Assembly: GCF_019457615.1 (NCBI RefSeq)
Contig: NZ_CP080414.1
Coordinates: 1,920,501 to 1,984,500 of the forward strand
Length of the DNA stretch: 64,000 nucleotides
Direction of reading: 5' to 3'
Origin: Shewanella zhangzhouensis
GTDB lineage: Bacteria; Pseudomonadota; Gammaproteobacteria; Enterobacterales; Shewanellaceae
The notes under the pieces were generated by a model, which was not told where the DNA came from, made no database searches, and worked only from the letters and a program-made list of their open reading frames with translations. Positions 17,017 through 25,519 of the stretch are shown here, piece by piece. Made by a program: the position numbers and the translations under genes. Every line of letters begins with the position of its first letter. The first letter of the stretch is position 1.

Positions 17017-18045
17017 ATGACGATTAAAGTAGAACAGGCAATCATCCATGAAATCGCCCAAACCCATGAGGGCCAGCTCAGCTGCCGTCTTCGCCCGCAG
17101 CCACTGCTGAACAGTCAGGCGGTTGAGCTGATGCTGGAAGAACTGCATCAGTCTTACACCAGCAAATCCGGCAAGGGATTCGGCTTTTTTGGCACCCATG
17201 GCAATGACGGCGAAGCCAATCCGGCCTTTGCAAACGGCCTGAAGGACTACCTCGATGGTGGCCTTGGCTTCGTGGAATTTACGGGCCAAGCCAGTAAGTT
17301 GCTGCAGGATGAACTCGGCAAATACGATTTCAGCCAGGGCGGCTTTTTACTGCTGGCCTGTTACAGCCATATGGCCAGTGACTACTTGTTCGTGGCACTG
17401 CTCAGTGCCAAGTCTTCCATGACGGTGTTGGATGACATGGAGCTGACCCAGGTGAATCATCTGGACCTGAACAACATCCAGCTTGCCGCCCGTATCGATT
17501 TGACCGAATGGCAGGCCGATAAAGAAAGCCGCAAGTACATCTCCTTTATCCGTGGCCGCGCCGGCCGCAAGGTAGCGGATTTCTTCCTCGACTTTATGGG
17601 CTGTGTTGAGGGCATTAACCCCAAGGCGCAAAACAAGAGTCTGATGATTGCGGTGGAAGACTTTGTGGCTGGCAGTGAGCTGACCAAGGATGAACGTCAG
17701 GCCTGTCGCGACAAGGTGTTTGAATATTGCTCTGAGCGTTTCGATGCAGGTGCCGAAGTAGACATTAAAGATCTCGCCGATGAGTTGGCGGACTCGGGCA
17801 TGGACTCCTTCTACGATTTTGCCACGACAGGCAACTACGATCTGGAAGAAGAGTTCCCAGTGGACAAGTCTACTTTGAGGCAGCTGAAAAAATTCTCAGG
17901 TACCGGCGGCGGTGTCACTATCAGTTTCGATGGTCATCATCTGGGCGAGCGGGTGATTTACGACCCCATCTCCGACACCCTGCTGATTAAAGGCGTACCG
18001 GCCAACCTGAAAGATCAGCTCCATCGCCGCTTAAAGGGCGAATAA
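17017..18045 (+). CDS. yejK: YejK/NdpA nucleoid-associated protein
   Basis: This is a 342-residue protein of the NdpA family, close to E. coli YejK (335). Recognisable segments are GKGFGFFGTHGNDGEANPAF, the central SRKYISFIRGRAGRKVADFF and the C-terminal GGGVTISFDGHHLGERV. Family members associate with the nucleoid, and their molecular role is poorly defined. It is divergent from yejL-yejM and ends in a clear terminator. Confidence 0.94.
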   Translation: MTIKVEQAIIHEIAQTHEGQLSCRLRPQPLLNSQAVELMLEELHQSYTSKSGKGFGFFGTHGNDGEANPAFANGLKDYLDGGLGFVEFTGQASKLLQDELGKYDFSQGGFLLLACYSHMASDYLFVALLSAKSSMTVLDDMELTQVNHLDLNNIQLAARIDLTEWQADKESRKYISFIRGRAGRKVADFFLDFMGCVEGINPKAQNKSLMIAVEDFVAGSELTKDERQACRDKVFEYCSERFDAGAEVDIKDLADELADSGMDSFYDFATTGNYDLEEEFPVDKSTLRQLKKFSGTGGGVTISFDGHHLGERVIYDPISDTLLIKGVPANLKDQLHRRLKGE

Positions 18046-18072
18046 GCTCCAAAAGACATAAAGGAAAGCATA

Positions 18073-18103
18073 AAGAAAGGCGACCCAGGTGGTCGCCTTT
18101 CTT
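18073..18103 (+). terminator. Rho-independent terminator after yejK
   Basis: AAGAAAGGCGACC pairs with GGTCGCCTTTCTT around a five-base loop, 28 bases after the stop codon. Confidence 0.8.
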
Positions 18104-18246
18104 ATCTCACCCGGTTCACAGTTTGTCTCAATAGCTGCGTATTACCGGCACTTTAGGCTCAGTTCAACTCACGATACCTGCACTTTGGCAGCAAGTCTGT
18201 GTACTGCCCATGCAGGTTTGCTTCGGTAGAAAGTATCCTTTGGGTC

Positions 18247-18960
18247 CTATGCAGGTGCTGATTCTGTTTGCTTAAGGCCGACCCAGCTGAACGAGCGTTC
18301 CACAAAGTCCATGGCGTTTTCATGTACGCATTCTCCGTGGGCGAGTATCAGCTGCTCAGGCTGCCAGCGACGAAACTGCGCCACCGCCTCTTTTGCCTTG
18401 TGCCGCCCATTCATAAAAGATAAGCGCCAATCCAGCGGCGTTTTACCGTTGGGAGCCAGAATGCCTGTTATCCGGGCAAGTGGTCGCTGCCAGGCATTGA
18501 AATGCCCCGGGCTGAAGTTTTCAATCAAATCAGTGAGAATGAGGGTGCGCGAGCCTTTGTGATAAAACACGGCTTCTTCCATCACCGGCGATCCTTTAAA
18601 AATGCATTGCTCGATTTCGCTTCGCCACTCTGCCGGTGCCTTGTCGGTAAGGTCCGCATCAAAGTGCAGGTGTTGGCATTTATTGGCTACACCGGGGGCG
18701 GCAAAGGCCGTGGCCTCTGGCCAGCGTGTCTGCCAGGCGGCAATGTAGAGGTGATGCAGTTTGTTGGGGGAAATCAGATAAGCGACTTCACCAAGAGCAT
18801 TCACCTGACGTATCAACTCATCATTGAGTTCAATGGGGGAGTGCACCCAGAGTTTGTCATTTTTAAGCTGTACTATGGTCATGCGGGTGGTATAGGGCAT
18901 GCCATAAAAGGACACCGCTGGACCATCAAATACAAAGATGTTGGCGCCGAAACTTTTCAT
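18247..18960 (-). CDS. DUF4336 protein, metallo-beta-lactamase-like fold
   Basis: The ATG at 18960 is preceded by AAAGGAG, and the open frame upstream of it is not conserved-looking. The product has 237 residues with features of the DUF4336 family: LWVHSPIELNDELIRQV, YLISPNKLHHLYIAAWQ, LILTDLIENFSPG and the late ILAHGECV. The family resembles the metallo-beta-lactamase fold but keeps only part of the HxHxDH metal set (here H-H-L-Y and a later D and H), so it may have a different reaction. No function is known to me. Confidence 0.8.
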   Translation of the reverse strand: MKSFGANIFVFDGPAVSFYGMPYTTRMTIVQLKNDKLWVHSPIELNDELIRQVNALGEVAYLISPNKLHHLYIAAWQTRWPEATAFAAPGVANKCQHLHFDADLTDKAPAEWRSEIEQCIFKGSPVMEEAVFYHKGSRTLILTDLIENFSPGHFNAWQRPLARITGILAPNGKTPLDWRLSFMNGRHKAKEAVAQFRRWQPEQLILAHGECVHENAMDFVERSFSWVGLKQTESAPA

Positions 18961-19194
18961 GTCATCTCCTTTGACTGCCTGGGATAGCAATCGGAATTGT
19001 ACGCCGACCCTTGCAGAAGTGGCATAGGTGAATAGTGCGAGCTGCAGCCTTAGTGTGCAGCAGAGGCACAAGCCGTTGGTGAGGGGCGTAAATTTAGCCC
19101 TGTTCACGCCATTGAGACTCGCCGGGGGCGAGTGAATTGTTTAGAATTGACATCTGAGTGACCGCCTTTCGGCTATTGCCCGTCAGACGGTGTT

Positions 19195-19240
19195 GCGGCC
19201 CGGCCGCTAATCACGGCAGACTGTTTCTCTGCCCGGGAGT
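19195..19240 (+). other. Structured leader before the QueD-like gene
   Basis: A GC-rich palindrome GCGGCC-C-GGCCGC at 19195-19207 is followed by a hairpin GGCAGA / TCTGCC at 19215-19233. This ends just before the GGGAGT ribosome site of the gene at 19244. It does not match a preQ1 or other riboswitch I know. It may affect translation initiation. Confidence 0.35.
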
Positions 19241-19243
19241 GTT

Positions 19244-20128
19244 ATGCAACTTTTTGTTAAAGATTTAACCGTGCTCGATTTTTCCTACCTTTGCGCCAAG
19301 CGTGGCATGGTGGGAGAGAGCTGGATAGTGGATGTGGTCCTCGAAGGGGGACTGGACAGTCAAAACATGGTGCTGGACTTTGCCAAGGTCAAGCGCACCA
19401 TTAAAGACACCATCGACAGAGTGGCCGACCACAGGCTGCTTATCCCAACGGCCTCATCCAATGTGCGCTGGCAGCAGCAGGGCGACAGAGTGTGGATGGA
19501 CTTTCAAAGTGACGTAGGCAACATACATCTGGCTTGTCCAAGTCAGGCGTTTGCCCTTATTCCCGCCGAGCAAGTCGATTTTGAAGCCGTGAACGCATTC
19601 CTGCGTAAGGCCCTGCGTGAAGCGCTGCCAGACAATGTCGATGGCATTCATTTGACGTTGAGAACCGAGTCTCTCAGTGGCCCCTTTTACCATTACAGTC
19701 ACGGGCTTAAAAAACACGATGGCAACTGCCAGCGTATCGCCCATGGCCATCGCAGCCCGGTGCAGATATTCGAAAATGGGGAGAGTGCGCCAGACTGGGA
19801 TGCCTACTGGGCCAAGCGCTGGAAAGATATCTACCTGGGTACCGAGGAAGACGTGGTACCCGTAGCCGAGCTTGAGCTGTCGGCCCAATGCCGCATCGAT
19901 GACAATTCCCACATAGGCTTTCGTTATCAGGCACCCCAGGGGGATTTCCAGCTCGCCATGCCCAGGGCCATTTGCGACATCATCCCCCACGACACCACGG
20001 TAGAGCTGCTGGCGGACTTTATGGCCAAGACCCTCGCCGAAAAGGTGCCCGGCAGCCACTTTAAAGTGATTGCCTACGAAGGCATTGGCAAAGGCGCCAT
20101 TGCGGCAGCCGAAATCGCTGCCGACTGA
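19244..20128 (+). CDS. Double-domain QueD/6-pyruvoyl-tetrahydropterin-synthase-like protein
   Basis: This 294-residue protein looks like two fused copies of the QueD/PTPS fold; a single copy is usually about 120-140 residues. The N-terminal copy has the NMVLDF motif (41-46) and the catalytic-type Asp62-His63 pair (VADHRLLIP) but lacks the zinc histidines. The C-terminal copy has the zinc-type histidines (His150 or His153, His167, His169) and Cys162 in GNCQRIAHGHRS but lacks the VxDF and DH motifs. Family enzymes make tetrahydropterins such as the queuosine precursor. Whether this one is active is open, but each half carries what the other lacks. Confidence 0.82.
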   Translation: MQLFVKDLTVLDFSYLCAKRGMVGESWIVDVVLEGGLDSQNMVLDFAKVKRTIKDTIDRVADHRLLIPTASSNVRWQQQGDRVWMDFQSDVGNIHLACPSQAFALIPAEQVDFEAVNAFLRKALREALPDNVDGIHLTLRTESLSGPFYHYSHGLKKHDGNCQRIAHGHRSPVQIFENGESAPDWDAYWAKRWKDIYLGTEEDVVPVAELELSAQCRIDDNSHIGFRYQAPQGDFQLAMPRAICDIIPHDTTVELLADFMAKTLAEKVPGSHFKVIAYEGIGKGAIAAAEIAAD

Positions 20129-20158
20129 ACCTATCACGCTGCTTAAGGAAGACCACCA

Positions 20159-21007
20159 ATGTTAAAGCCCTGGATTGCCGCCCTGTTACTGACATTCGCC
20201 CATGGTGCGATGGCGCAGATTGAACTCAGTGGCAAGATGGAGCAGGGCTCGCTTATTCGTGGCAAGGTGCCTGCAGGCAGCAGTGTCAGCCTCAATGGCG
20301 AGCCACTGAGGGTCACCCCGGAAGGTAACTTTGCCTTTGGGGTGGAGCGAGAAGGTGAGCTTGAGCAGACTCTTGAAGTGATCTACGCCGATGGGCTCAC
20401 CGAAATCAAACCCCTGACCTTCGCCAAGCGGGAATACCGGATTTCTGAGGTCAATGGTATCGCACAAAAAATCATGAAGCCCGATCCGGCGGCGCAGGAG
20501 CGTGCCGCCAAAGACAGCGCTATGACCAAGGCTGCAAGGGCAACCGATTCGGATATTACCGCCTTTGCCAAGCCTTTTGTCTGGCCCTTAACAGGCCGTA
20601 TCTCTGGGGTGTATGGCAGTCAGCGTGTGTACAACGGGGTGCCCGGCAATCCGCACTTTGGTGTGGACGTGGCGGCCAAAACCGGCACCGTGGTGGTGGC
20701 GCCCGCCGATGGTGTGGTAACGCTGGCGGTGCCGGATATGTTCTACTCCGGAGGCACCCTGATTATTGACCATGGCTACGGTGTCAGCTCAAGCTTTCTG
20801 CACTTATCCAAGCTCTATTTAAAGGTGGGTGACAGGGTAAAGCAGGGCGACAAGATAGCCGAAGTCGGTGCCACCGGCCGCGCCAACGGGCCGCATCTGG
20901 ATTGGCGCCTTAACTGGTATCAGATGCGCCTCGACCCTGCTACGCTGGTGCCTCCCATGAAAGAGGTTTTGGCCACAAAAGCGGCCACGAAGGCAAGCAA
21001 GCAGTAA
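20159..21007 (+). CDS. Secreted M23-family peptidase
   Basis: This is a 282-residue exported protein with a signal peptide cleaved after AMA (residue 19). A beta-rich N-terminal region precedes an M23/LytM domain from about residue 140. The metal motif HFGVD supplies His166 and Asp170, SFLHLS supplies His215, and the last motif reads GPHLDW (244-249). The usual HxH is therefore HxD, with Asp248 where a zinc histidine normally sits; this variant recurs in a subgroup of proteobacterial M23 proteins. It probably cuts peptidoglycan cross-links or activates an amidase. It follows the QueD-like gene by 30 bases. Confidence 0.9.
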   Translation: MLKPWIAALLLTFAHGAMAQIELSGKMEQGSLIRGKVPAGSSVSLNGEPLRVTPEGNFAFGVEREGELEQTLEVIYADGLTEIKPLTFAKREYRISEVNGIAQKIMKPDPAAQERAAKDSAMTKAARATDSDITAFAKPFVWPLTGRISGVYGSQRVYNGVPGNPHFGVDVAAKTGTVVVAPADGVVTLAVPDMFYSGGTLIIDHGYGVSSSFLHLSKLYLKVGDRVKQGDKIAEVGATGRANGPHLDWRLNWYQMRLDPATLVPPMKEVLATKAATKASKQ

Positions 21008-21043
21008 GCCAATTGCCGCGCTGGCAAGTCATGGCGCGTCCAA

Positions 21044-21078
21044 CAAAAAACGCCGCAGATGAGTTGCGGTGTTTTTGT
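21044..21078. terminator. Bidirectional terminator between M23 peptidase and GNAT genes
   Basis: ACGCCGCA pairs with TTGCGGTGT around a short loop. It has an A run on the left and TTTTTG on the right, and lies between two convergent genes. Confidence 0.75.
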
Positions 21079-21096
21079 TTCTGGTGAATGCTTTTT

Positions 21097-21558
21097 TCAG
21101 CGTTTAATACTCATGGGCACAAAACGAACACCATTCTTTTGCGCTTGCGGGCCAGTGGGGGAAAAGCCCAGGTGCTGGTAAAAGCCCACGGCATTGACAG
21201 AGGAGCACAGATTCACCTCATTGGCCTCAGTGCGGCCAAGCAGGGTGCTCAGCAGCGTCTTTCCAAGCCCACTTCCTTGCACGCTTTTATCGACAAATAG
21301 GTGAGTAAGGAAGTTGCCGTCCCGAAGTGCAGCAAAGCCGACAAGTTTACTGCCCTGACATGCTTTTAAGGCGATGAATTTACTGCTGTCGAAGGTTGTT
21401 TCAACATCTGGCAGTACCCGATTTAAAAAGGTCTCTTGCCCCTCCTGACTAAACAGAGGTAACACATCTTGCTGTGCAACCTCCAGCACCAGCTGCATAA
21501 CAGCCTCCAAATCCGCTTTGGTCACGGGGGCTATATCGGTATCTATACTCTGGCTCAT
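21097..21558 (-). CDS. GNAT-family N-acetyltransferase
   Basis: I use the ATG at 21558 rather than an upstream TTG. The product has 153 residues. It shows the acetyl-CoA binding stretch DKSVQGSGLGKTLLSTLL (motif A, Q-G-S-G-L-G-K) and the C-terminal SSVNAVGFYQHLGFSPTGP typical of GNAT enzymes. The acceptor substrate is unknown. It is followed by the shared terminator at 21044-21078. Confidence 0.88.
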   Translation of the reverse strand: MSQSIDTDIAPVTKADLEAVMQLVLEVAQQDVLPLFSQEGQETFLNRVLPDVETTFDSSKFIALKACQGSKLVGFAALRDGNFLTHLFVDKSVQGSGLGKTLLSTLLGRTEANEVNLCSSVNAVGFYQHLGFSPTGPQAQKNGVRFVPMSIKR

Positions 21559-21714
21559 GCTATTTCCACATTGTCGAAGCTGTATCAATTAGTTGCACCG
21601 TTCCGGGCGCTGGCTTTCACCAAAATGATGATTTGGTGGGCAATTGCTGGCTCGGTTTAAGTGTCTCAGTCTGTCTCTCGCTCGAAAGGCCTATTTGGTG
21701 GACTGGCGGCCCAG

Positions 21715-22119
21715 CTATGTCGGCAGTCCATCAAAACGCGGCAAACTCTCCAAATCATGCTCCCAGGCGGCGCGGCTCGCCATATACAGGTGCGCGTTGG
21801 GGGGAATGATGAGGTCGCTGTCGAGGCTGCCAGCCGGGACGACCAGTAAATTATCGGTCGATTGCTGTGGCACCGGTGAGCCGCAAACGGCACAAAATGC
21901 TTTGCTGTGGCGCGTTGAAGGCAAGTTGAACAGGGTTACCTTATCAACGCCTGAGACCCAGTTCAGCGTCGCTGAGGTGCTGAAAAGATTCGCCCCGTGG
22001 GCAGAGCCGGTATCTTTCTGACAATAATGGCAGTGACACAGAAAAAAACGCTCAAAGTCGCCATCAATCTCATAACGCACTTCGCCGCAAAGGCAAGAAC
22101 CAGAATGCTTTTTACTCAT
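21715..22119 (-). CDS. GFA-family zinc protein (glutathione-dependent formaldehyde-activating-like)
   Basis: This is a 134-residue protein with the GFA zinc-binding cysteines: SCLCGEVRYEI near the start, FLCHCHYCQKDTGSAHG, and FCAVCGSPVP. This is the full set for two zinc sites. Members are related to glutathione-dependent formaldehyde-activating enzyme, but most bacterial copies have no proven activity. It lies between two acetyltransferase genes on the same strand, with 156- and 49-base gaps. Confidence 0.9.
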   Translation of the reverse strand: MSKKHSGSCLCGEVRYEIDGDFERFFLCHCHYCQKDTGSAHGANLFSTSATLNWVSGVDKVTLFNLPSTRHSKAFCAVCGSPVPQQSTDNLLVVPAGSLDSDLIIPPNAHLYMASRAAWEHDLESLPRFDGLPT

Positions 22120-22168
22120 AATCTGCTCTCCACTGGTTTGACACCTTTACTATGCATTAAACGCTGGG

Positions 22169-22714
22169 CTAAGGCACAGCCCCCTTCTGACTGACTTGTT
22201 CCGGTATCGCTCGAGAGAGCCGATACTCATAAAACACCGGGCTGTTTCCATCCTGTTTTTGGGCTGTAAAGCCCAGCTTTTCAAGCAGTTTAGTTGATGC
22301 TGTATTGGCCTGGTCAACGCCGCCAACAAGGGTTAACCATGACTCAGTGTTGGCAGCTGCGCCAATGAATCCCTGCAGTAATTCAGTGGCCAGGCCCTTG
22401 CCCCAATACGCCTGTGCAAGCAAATAGCCAATGTGGGCATGGTGCTCGTTTTCTACGTAGATAAACAGGAAACCCATGATTTCGTGTGTTTTTGATTTGA
22501 CCTGAAGTAACCGGCTTTCTCGCAACATGCGTTCAAGCCAGATGTCTGCCGCACCGCGGGAGTTAACGCCGTGAAAGTAGGGGGGAAGATGTTCAACTAC
22601 TGCCGGGGTTAACATCGCGGGCACACGCTCAAGTAAGTCAGAGCGTTCAGACAAAGCAACGCCATCCACTATTTCGACCACGCTCAGTCTTTGAGTCTCA
22701 AACGCTATTGTCAT
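22169..22714 (-). CDS. GNAT-family N-acetyltransferase, RimJ/RimL-like
   Basis: This is a 181-residue acetyltransferase with the RimJ/RimL pattern: an N-terminal ETQRLSVVEI strand, then HIGYLLAQAYWGKGLATELLQGFI with the acetyl-CoA motif WGKGLATE, and the VDQANTASTKLLEKLGF C-terminal helix. It could acetylate an amino acid, a small amine or a ribosomal protein. The context does not say which. Confidence 0.88.
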   Translation of the reverse strand: MTIAFETQRLSVVEIVDGVALSERSDLLERVPAMLTPAVVEHLPPYFHGVNSRGAADIWLERMLRESRLLQVKSKTHEIMGFLFIYVENEHHAHIGYLLAQAYWGKGLATELLQGFIGAAANTESWLTLVGGVDQANTASTKLLEKLGFTAQKQDGNSPVFYEYRLSRAIPEQVSQKGAVP

Positions 22715-22926
22715 GTTAACTACCTGATTGGATAAAGATAATCACCCTATAAAAACCGGCTGAGAATCGATTGTGACCTAGTATGACTGATTCTGATTGG
22801 GTTACGCTGGCTTTCATCGTCTTGGTTCGGTTCCCGCCAGGGCACCTGTACCGGCACTGGGGAAGAGTACTGTGTCATGCCAGAGTTCTGGGCCGGGTTT
22901 GGCTCAGCGGGGAAATAAGGTGCGGA

Positions 22927-23132
22927 GCCAGAGTACCTGACTACAGCGTTTTTTACTGAAAGTTTCTCAAAAAATAATCACTTTGATGCGGCCTATGGAT
23001 TTGGCGTGTTTCCTGAAAATGCAGCTTACTCAACCCATTAAGTGGAAGTGGGATGACAGAAGCAAACCCGCTTTGCATCAGGGGATTGGACTCTTTGGTA
23101 AAACGCAGGCTTATCTGCAGCCCAACCGCTGA
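22927..23132 (+). pseudogene. Possible frameshifted gene remnant, unidentified
   Basis: The gap of 482 bases between 22715 and 23196 holds no intact gene. Two overlapping short frames look coding. One ends at a TAA at 23039 with TESFSKNNHFDAAYGFGVF. The other, in a shifted frame, runs from 23019 to 23132 with IKWKWDDRSKPALHQG. Joined, they could be the end of one protein interrupted by a frameshift near 23020-23040. I cannot name the family. The evidence is compositional only. Confidence 0.3.
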
Positions 23133-23140
23133 AGGGTAAT

Positions 23141-23168
23141 AAAAAAGGCGCCCGGGGGCGCCATTTTT
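23141..23168 (-). terminator. Terminator of the cpdB-like gene
   Basis: GGCGCC and GGCGCC pair around CGGG between an A run and a T run. It lies 28 bases past the stop codon of the gene read leftward. Confidence 0.75.
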
Positions 23169-23196
23169 AACGGGTCACTGAAATTGCAGAAAGTGA

Positions 23197-25251
23197 TTAC
23201 TTGGTCAAATCGATGCGATACACGGCATAACCCAACTCGTCTTTGCCGACCTTGGTCATGGCGCGCTGCTTGTTTTGCTCGATAAAGGCATCGGCCTTGG
23301 CGCTGTCCTGGGTCTCGAATCGCACATCCAGCGCCACGGCACTGTTAATGGTCACAAAGTCCCAGTTGTAGTCGGCGGTGGGGTTTACCATGCCCTCGTA
23401 CTGGCCTGTGGTGTCGTTGTACTTCGACTCGGCGGTGATGTAAGCCGCCAGCGCTTCGCGGTTGGTGTCCGGTAGCTCCAGCACCACATGGTCGCTGCCG
23501 GTACCGGCAAACTTGCCGCCGAAGGCGCGGTAGTTGTTGGAGGCGACAATAAACTCTTTGGTCAGCAGCTCTTCGCCGCTGTAAACCTTGCCGTCGCTGT
23601 CTTTAAAGGCCAGATCCACGATGCGGTTGGCGTTTTCATTCACAACCTTACAGTCACGGTCGAACTTGCTTGGCTGGGTTACGTCAATCTTGTAGGTCAT
23701 GCCGTCGAGCACATCGAAGTTATAGGTTGGATGGCCAGCCCAGTTGATGAGGAACTGCGGCTCGCTCTTGGCGGGGTCAATCTGGTTGAACTGATTGGCT
23801 GAGCATTCCAGCCAGTCTTTAAGCTCGGCGCCCGTGGCTTTTACCGCCACCATGGTGTTGGGGTAGAGGTAAAGGTCGGCGGCGTTTTTAAAGGTCAGCT
23901 CGCCTGCGTCTACCTGCACGTACTGATCCGCATCTGAGGTGGTGCCGTGGCGGCCACCGGCCTTGAAGGGAGCGGAAGCCGATATCACCGGCAGGTGTGC
24001 GAGTGATGGCGGCAGCTTGGCCCGGACATTGGCGATTTGCGCGTCAGAAACGATTTGCACCGTTGGGTCGTCCTGCACCAGGGTGAGGAAGCTGTACATG
24101 TCGGCTGCGGCCACACCTATGGGTTCGTCCACAAAGGCGAGGGTGCCCTGATGTTCAAGCTCCACGGCATCGTGAATGTCTTTGTCGGCTTCCACCAGTG
24201 GCGCTTTGTTGGCGCCATCGTAGATGGGGCGTGCTTCGGTTTTAACATCGAGCACTGTCCACTTTCCGTCCTTGCGGGCCAGCGCAAAGTCAACCACGCC
24301 CAGGTTGTCACCCCAGCGGCCGGGCATCACGGCTGCAACGCCGTTCAACAGGCCTTTTTCCACATCGGTATTTGGCAGGTCGCTGTAGCGCGCGTCCGGG
24401 AAGATGGAATGGCTGTGGCCAAACATGATGGCATCGATGCCTTCAACCCGGGTGAGGGCATAGGTAGCGTTTTCAGCCATGGCATCGCCTGGGTTTTCCA
24501 CCGAGCCAATGCCAGAGTGTGGAATGGCGATAATGATATCGGCGCCCTTGGCTTTCATTTCAGGCACGTACTTTTGGGCGGTTTCGAGGATGTCTGCTGG
24601 CTCAACCTTGCCGGTCAGGTTTTGTTTGTCCCACAGCATAATTTGCGGTGGTACAAAGCCGATATAGCCAATTTTGAGGACATGCTTATCGCCGTTTTGG
24701 TCGATAACCTCTTTGTCCTCAATCACGTAAGGCGTGAACAAATGCTCGCCCTTTTTGATGCCTTTCCAGCAGCCGTTATCGTCGGCGCAGTAGACGTTGG
24801 CGTTGATGTAAGGAAACTCGGCACCGGCCAGGGATTTTTCGAGGAACTCAAGGCCATAGTTGAATTCGTGGTTACCTATGTTGCCTACACTGTAACCCAG
24901 CAAATTCATGGCCTTGTAGGCGGGGTGTACGGCGCCATCGGCGATGCCGATTTTAGCCATATAGTCGCCCATGGGGCTGCCCTGCAGCAGGTCGCCGTTA
25001 TCCACCAGTACATGGTTGGGGGCTTCATTGGCGGCAGCCTTGATAAGGCTGGCGGTGCGGGCCAGACCTATGGTTGGATCTTCTTTGCCGCTGTAGTAGT
25101 TGAAGTCCATGATGTTGGTGTGAAGATCCGTGGTCTCCATCACCCGCAGATCCACCAGAACCTCTTTTTCCACGTCGTTATTATCAGAGCCGCAGGCGCT
25201 GACGCCCAGTGCAGCGGCAATGGTTACCGCTAACAGATGTTTTTGATTCAT
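23197..25251 (-). CDS. cpdB: 2',3'-cyclic-nucleotide 2'-phosphodiesterase / 3'-nucleotidase lipoprotein
   Basis: The start is set at MNQKHL (25251), with an AAGAG site 8 bases upstream. The signal peptide ends in the lipobox VSAC with Cys20, so it is a lipoprotein of 684 residues. The N-terminal metallophosphatase domain has the metal ligand motifs ETTDLHTN, NIGNHEFNYG, AIPHSGIG and FGHSHSIFP. The C-terminal 5'-nucleotidase domain carries the substrate-binding NNYRAFGGKFAG. CpdB enzymes turn RNA-derived cyclic and 3' nucleotides into nucleosides for uptake. Typical CpdB is a soluble periplasmic protein of about 650 residues; the lipid anchor is a difference. Confidence 0.9.
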   Translation of the reverse strand: MNQKHLLAVTIAAALGVSACGSDNNDVEKEVLVDLRVMETTDLHTNIMDFNYYSGKEDPTIGLARTASLIKAAANEAPNHVLVDNGDLLQGSPMGDYMAKIGIADGAVHPAYKAMNLLGYSVGNIGNHEFNYGLEFLEKSLAGAEFPYINANVYCADDNGCWKGIKKGEHLFTPYVIEDKEVIDQNGDKHVLKIGYIGFVPPQIMLWDKQNLTGKVEPADILETAQKYVPEMKAKGADIIIAIPHSGIGSVENPGDAMAENATYALTRVEGIDAIMFGHSHSIFPDARYSDLPNTDVEKGLLNGVAAVMPGRWGDNLGVVDFALARKDGKWTVLDVKTEARPIYDGANKAPLVEADKDIHDAVELEHQGTLAFVDEPIGVAAADMYSFLTLVQDDPTVQIVSDAQIANVRAKLPPSLAHLPVISASAPFKAGGRHGTTSDADQYVQVDAGELTFKNAADLYLYPNTMVAVKATGAELKDWLECSANQFNQIDPAKSEPQFLINWAGHPTYNFDVLDGMTYKIDVTQPSKFDRDCKVVNENANRIVDLAFKDSDGKVYSGEELLTKEFIVASNNYRAFGGKFAGTGSDHVVLELPDTNREALAAYITAESKYNDTTGQYEGMVNPTADYNWDFVTINSAVALDVRFETQDSAKADAFIEQNKQRAMTKVGKDELGYAVYRIDLTK

Positions 25252-25468
25252 ATCCATATCTCTTGAAATGTTAACCCCGGGCGCGCCTCTGTGGGCACGC
25301 TCCATCATCCAACCCAGCGCGACGGCGTTGGGGTCGGGAAGAGTATCAGCTCCAGAGCTTGCAAAAATGTGACCGAAGCGTAGAAAGGGCGTATCAAATT
25401 GTGTCTTGTCTCACGGGTGCTGGTTTTCTGAACATGTAACGATGGGGGTTGGCGTTATCAGCGGCTAA

Positions 25469-25497
25469 TAAAAAAGCGCCCCGGAGGGCGCCTTTAG
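25469..25497 (-). terminator. Terminator of the M3 peptidase gene
   Basis: A GCGCC / GGCGC stem of the type AAAGGCGCCC...GGGGCGC, flanked by A and T runs, lies about 25 bases past the stop of the leftward gene. Confidence 0.75.
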
Positions 25498-25519
25498 GAT
25501 GCAATTCAAACAACCTTCA

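Noticed and set aside
19108..19243. preQ1 riboswitch before the QueD-like gene
   Set aside because: The hairpins do not fit the preQ1 classes I know, and the gene is not a standard queuosine gene.
24037..25233. 398-residue open frame antisense to the cpdB-like gene
   Set aside because: It is a shadow of a well-supported lipoprotein gene; it has no ribosome site and no recognisable domain.
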